Assembly: GCA_003833135.1 (NCBI GenBank)
Contig: QZLH01000672.1
Span: forward strand, 1 to 59,661
Reading direction: 5' to 3'
Source: Oehlia diaphana
Taxonomy: Eukaryota; Glomeromycota; Glomeromycetes; Glomerales; Glomeraceae
Length of the DNA stretch: 59,661 nt
In this document: positions 57,328 to 59,661 of the stretch, one piece after another
How positions within the stretch are numbered: the first letter of the stretch is position 1
How the letters are laid out: every line of letters begins with the position of its first letter
Notes under the pieces: generated by a model
What the model was told of the DNA's origin: nothing
Database searches by the model: none
The model's input: the letters and a program-made list of their open reading frames with translations, nothing else
Made by a program: the position numbers and the translations under genes

Positions 57328-59432
57328 TTATTTAAATTTATTTAACTCGTCTAATACATATTCAGGAATATAGCGGTGGGATTTATATTTTTTGGCTGCA
57401 TATTCTGCCAACTTACCTGTAATTCCATTTCTATATAAATTCATATAACGCCACGTTTTCCTTGCAAATTTTCCTATCATTTTTGTATTAACAGATTCTA
57501 AAGCTGCAGGAATAACACGTTGCAATCTTGACCATGAATAATCACAATTCTTACGAGCATATCTTTTTGCTACCCCCAATATCTTTCAATAAAGTTAAGT
57601 TCACAATAGAACTTTGGATAAAAAATGCATTTATACCCAGCTTCTAATATTGCTTTCTCTAATGCACTTTTTTGTTCCATAAAATCAGGTTGTAATGAAA
57701 TAATTTGGTGGGCACAACAATCAATTTGGGTTACATCATCCACTTTATCTTTACACAACTGACAATCAGCATTTAGACCATTTCTCCATAAGCCTCATTC
57801 AATTAAAACTTGTTTCATTTCCTTGGCTCTCCATTTTCATTTACCATCAATTAGTGCTGATTGTTTAATCCAAAAACTGTATCCTTCGTTTTTGGTTGCT
57901 TGCCGCTGGGTTTTAAGTTTATTTTATTTGCTACAAGAGCATCAGGTTTAAATGCTGCATGGTTTGAGCTATTATCAAATGCAAATAATGCAATACAATT
58001 GGAAAAAAGGGTTTCAAAAATGGGAATTGCTTTTGTTTTTATTTGATTAATTAGGTATTCACTTGTCCAATACCCTTCACGATCTTTGCCTGGTTGGAGA
58101 TACACACGTGCTTCTTCAGGTATAAAAGGATTTTCTTGATGCTGTTGTACATTTAATTTAAGTCGTCCACATTCCTTTAACAAAAATTCACTAATCATTA
58201 TCGAATGTCTATTTCCTTTTTTGCGTAATGGCAATTCTCCTGATTTTGCCCATACACCCCATTTTCCATCATTAGAGTAAAAGATACATTCATCATGTGT
58301 TATAAGAATTACCTCTTTATCATCAGATTCAAGTATTGGTAGTATTCGTTCCATAGTTTCACCTTCATATTTCGCCATATACTTCTCATAACTATAGATT
58401 TCGTCTAGAAAGAATTTTTGATATTCAACAACATCAGGATGTTCATGACCATCATAATAAATACCTTAATATTTAAATAATAAGGTTATTTTTTTGTATA
58501 ATAATGTGTTAATTAATCTTCTTACTTTGCTTTTGTGATTGAAAAGTATAACTAAGAACATTTAACCATCATGCCGCAGTTTTCATACTGATGGTTTTTT
58601 TTTGTTATTCCAGAATTTGCAAGCAATTTTTGCTTAACGAATTCCTTAAACTTTAATGGAGTGGTTGTTCCACCTTGAGATCAAATCCATATATGGCATT
58701 CTTTTGCTATATCTTCATCATCTATCAATCGTATTGTTTTTTGATGCTTTTCTTGACAGCTTACTGGAAGACGGTTATGCTGAAGCCAAAAATTTGCCCA
58801 GTATTGAATTGATCTTGCTCTATATGGTGTACAATCAATAAAAATCAACTGTGTGGCTTCTTTGCTGGCTTTTATCTTTCCTTTTCCGTTTTTACCTAAT
58901 CTTTTCAAATACTTATATATTGCACGTTTCCTGTTATATTCAGCAGCTGTTAAAATCTTCTGCTTTTCTTTAAGATCAGTCTTTAAATTTTCGATTCTTT
59001 CACCCACATCAAGTTAATTTCGTTCTTCCTCATCCATATCATCAAGAACGTCTTCAAAATCATCCAGTATTGGTTTATTATTCATGAAAGTTGATATTTT
59101 TATGGTTCATTTTGCAGCTTTCATAAAGGAGCCATTTGGACCATATTTATCAAAATATGTTAATTTTTTTATTTTTCCAGTAAGATATGGTCTGCGTTTT
59201 TTTTTTCTAAGTAGATGTTATCTGACCAGGTTAACTCAAGAGGTTTATTTTCAAAAGCTTCTTTTTCATTTAATAAACTAAACTCTTTATTCCATCTACT
59301 GTCATTTTTATCACCCCATTCATCACCTAATTCATCACATCCATCAGATAGCCTTGGTCATTTTATAAACTTCCCATTATTGTCTCGTATCTGCTCTTTT
59401 CCTTTAGTTTTTCTCTTAGATGGACAAGTCAT
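57328..59432 (-). pseudogene. IS630/Tc1-mariner-like DDE transposase pseudogene
   Basis: Reading starts MTCPSKRKTKGKEQ (59432) and passes a charged, helical N-terminal region (WGDKNDSRWNKEF, LTGKIKKLTYFDKYGPNGS). TGA and TAA codons interrupt it. An intron at about 58466-58527 precedes GIYYDGHEHPDVVEYQKFF. The catalytic part has ITHDECIFYSNDGKWG (first acid), then SIMISEFL, then ALFAFDNSSNHAAFKPDAL (second acid) and, after frame changes, CIFYPKFYCELNFIERYWG (third acid). One last frameshift at a run of five Gs leads to the tail VAKRYARKNCDY and TGKLAEYAAKKYKSHR. The DE, DNxxxH and ELNxIExxWG pattern is that of IS630/Tc1-like transposases. At least three nonsense codons and three frame changes make it inactive. 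Confidence 0.85.
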
Positions 59433-59661
59433 AGTTGTTGCGTGAGGAAATTAATCAAAAAAATGCCATTTTCATATGAAATTTATGTAACATTTATCCC
59501 GATCACCAGTCCGAAATTTTCCATTTTTCCATATAGATCATATGATTTATTCTTGAACTTTCAGGCTTAATAAAATTAAATTTTTATATTAATTCTTAAA
59601 AAGTAAACTGATAGAAATGTTCAGCATATGCTATTCTATTAATTTATCAGTTTAAATTTGT
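59433..59661. other. Upstream flank of the transposase relic
   Basis: CACCAGTCCGAAATTTTCC (about 59505-59523) resembles AAAGTCCGAAATTTTAAATG near 57235 on the far side of the transposase, but in the same orientation, so it is not a proven terminal repeat. No gene is seen. Confidence 0.35.

Noticed and set aside
57230..59523. CAGTCCGAAATTTT-like motifs as terminal repeats of the DDE element
   Set aside because: Both copies are in the same orientation, whereas terminal inverted repeats should face each other. I leave the ends undefined.

Overview
The window looks like nuclear DNA of an arbuscular mycorrhizal fungus, most likely Rhizophagus (Glomeromycotina). The grounds are very high A+T content, short GT-AG introns inside degenerate-looking coding sequence, and the combination of a TKL-like kinase, an F-box/LRR protein, an HMG-box relic, hAT/MULE-type debris and very long non-coding tracts. 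No database search was possible, so the organism call is inference.

Only four genes look intact. A 7-exon gene for a C2 plus class-3 lipase protein lies at 20.1-22.2 kb (+); it was assembled here from its splice sites. A single-exon gene for a 390-residue multi-pass membrane protein lies at 30.4-31.6 kb (+). A 4-exon F-box/LRR gene lies at 33.7-32.0 kb (-), convergent with it. A 5-exon protein kinase gene with a long C-terminal domain lies at 50.5-47.8 kb (-); an assembly gap breaks it and its fourth exon occurs on both sides of that gap. In all three spliced genes the exons join in frame.

The rest is mostly wreckage of genes and mobile elements. From left to right it holds: a hAT remnant with a BED finger (0-0.75 kb); a P-loop ATPase scrap (0.8 kb); a long satellite-like zone (0.9-8.6 kb); a kinase pseudogene (15.6-16.4 kb); a second, broken copy of the membrane-protein gene, itself hit by a 121-bp hAT-type MITE with a perfect 8-bp target duplication (17.7-18.5 kb); several foldback elements (19.4-25.2 kb); an HMG-box/Q-rich relic (24.3-24.8 kb); a MULE-like element with a 9-bp target duplication around an assembly gap (26.3-27.2 kb); hairpin-bearing tandem arrays (37.3 and 40.0 kb); a three-copy 0.75-0.9 kb tandem duplication (42.1-44.6 kb); an intron-containing RIO1 kinase pseudogene (46.2-47.6 kb); a retroelement scrap (51.0-51.4 kb); and a nest of element relics (55.1-59.4 kb) that includes a primase-like gene and an IS630/Tc1-like DDE transposase.

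Two themes run through the window. First, many elements and arrays are built from one short word repeated in both orientations (GATCTG, TTATTTAG, AGCTC/AAGCC, CCGTAAAA and others), which would suit cooperative transposase binding. Second, several tandem arrays have a hairpin in every unit, and in one of them the stem shows compensatory changes between units.
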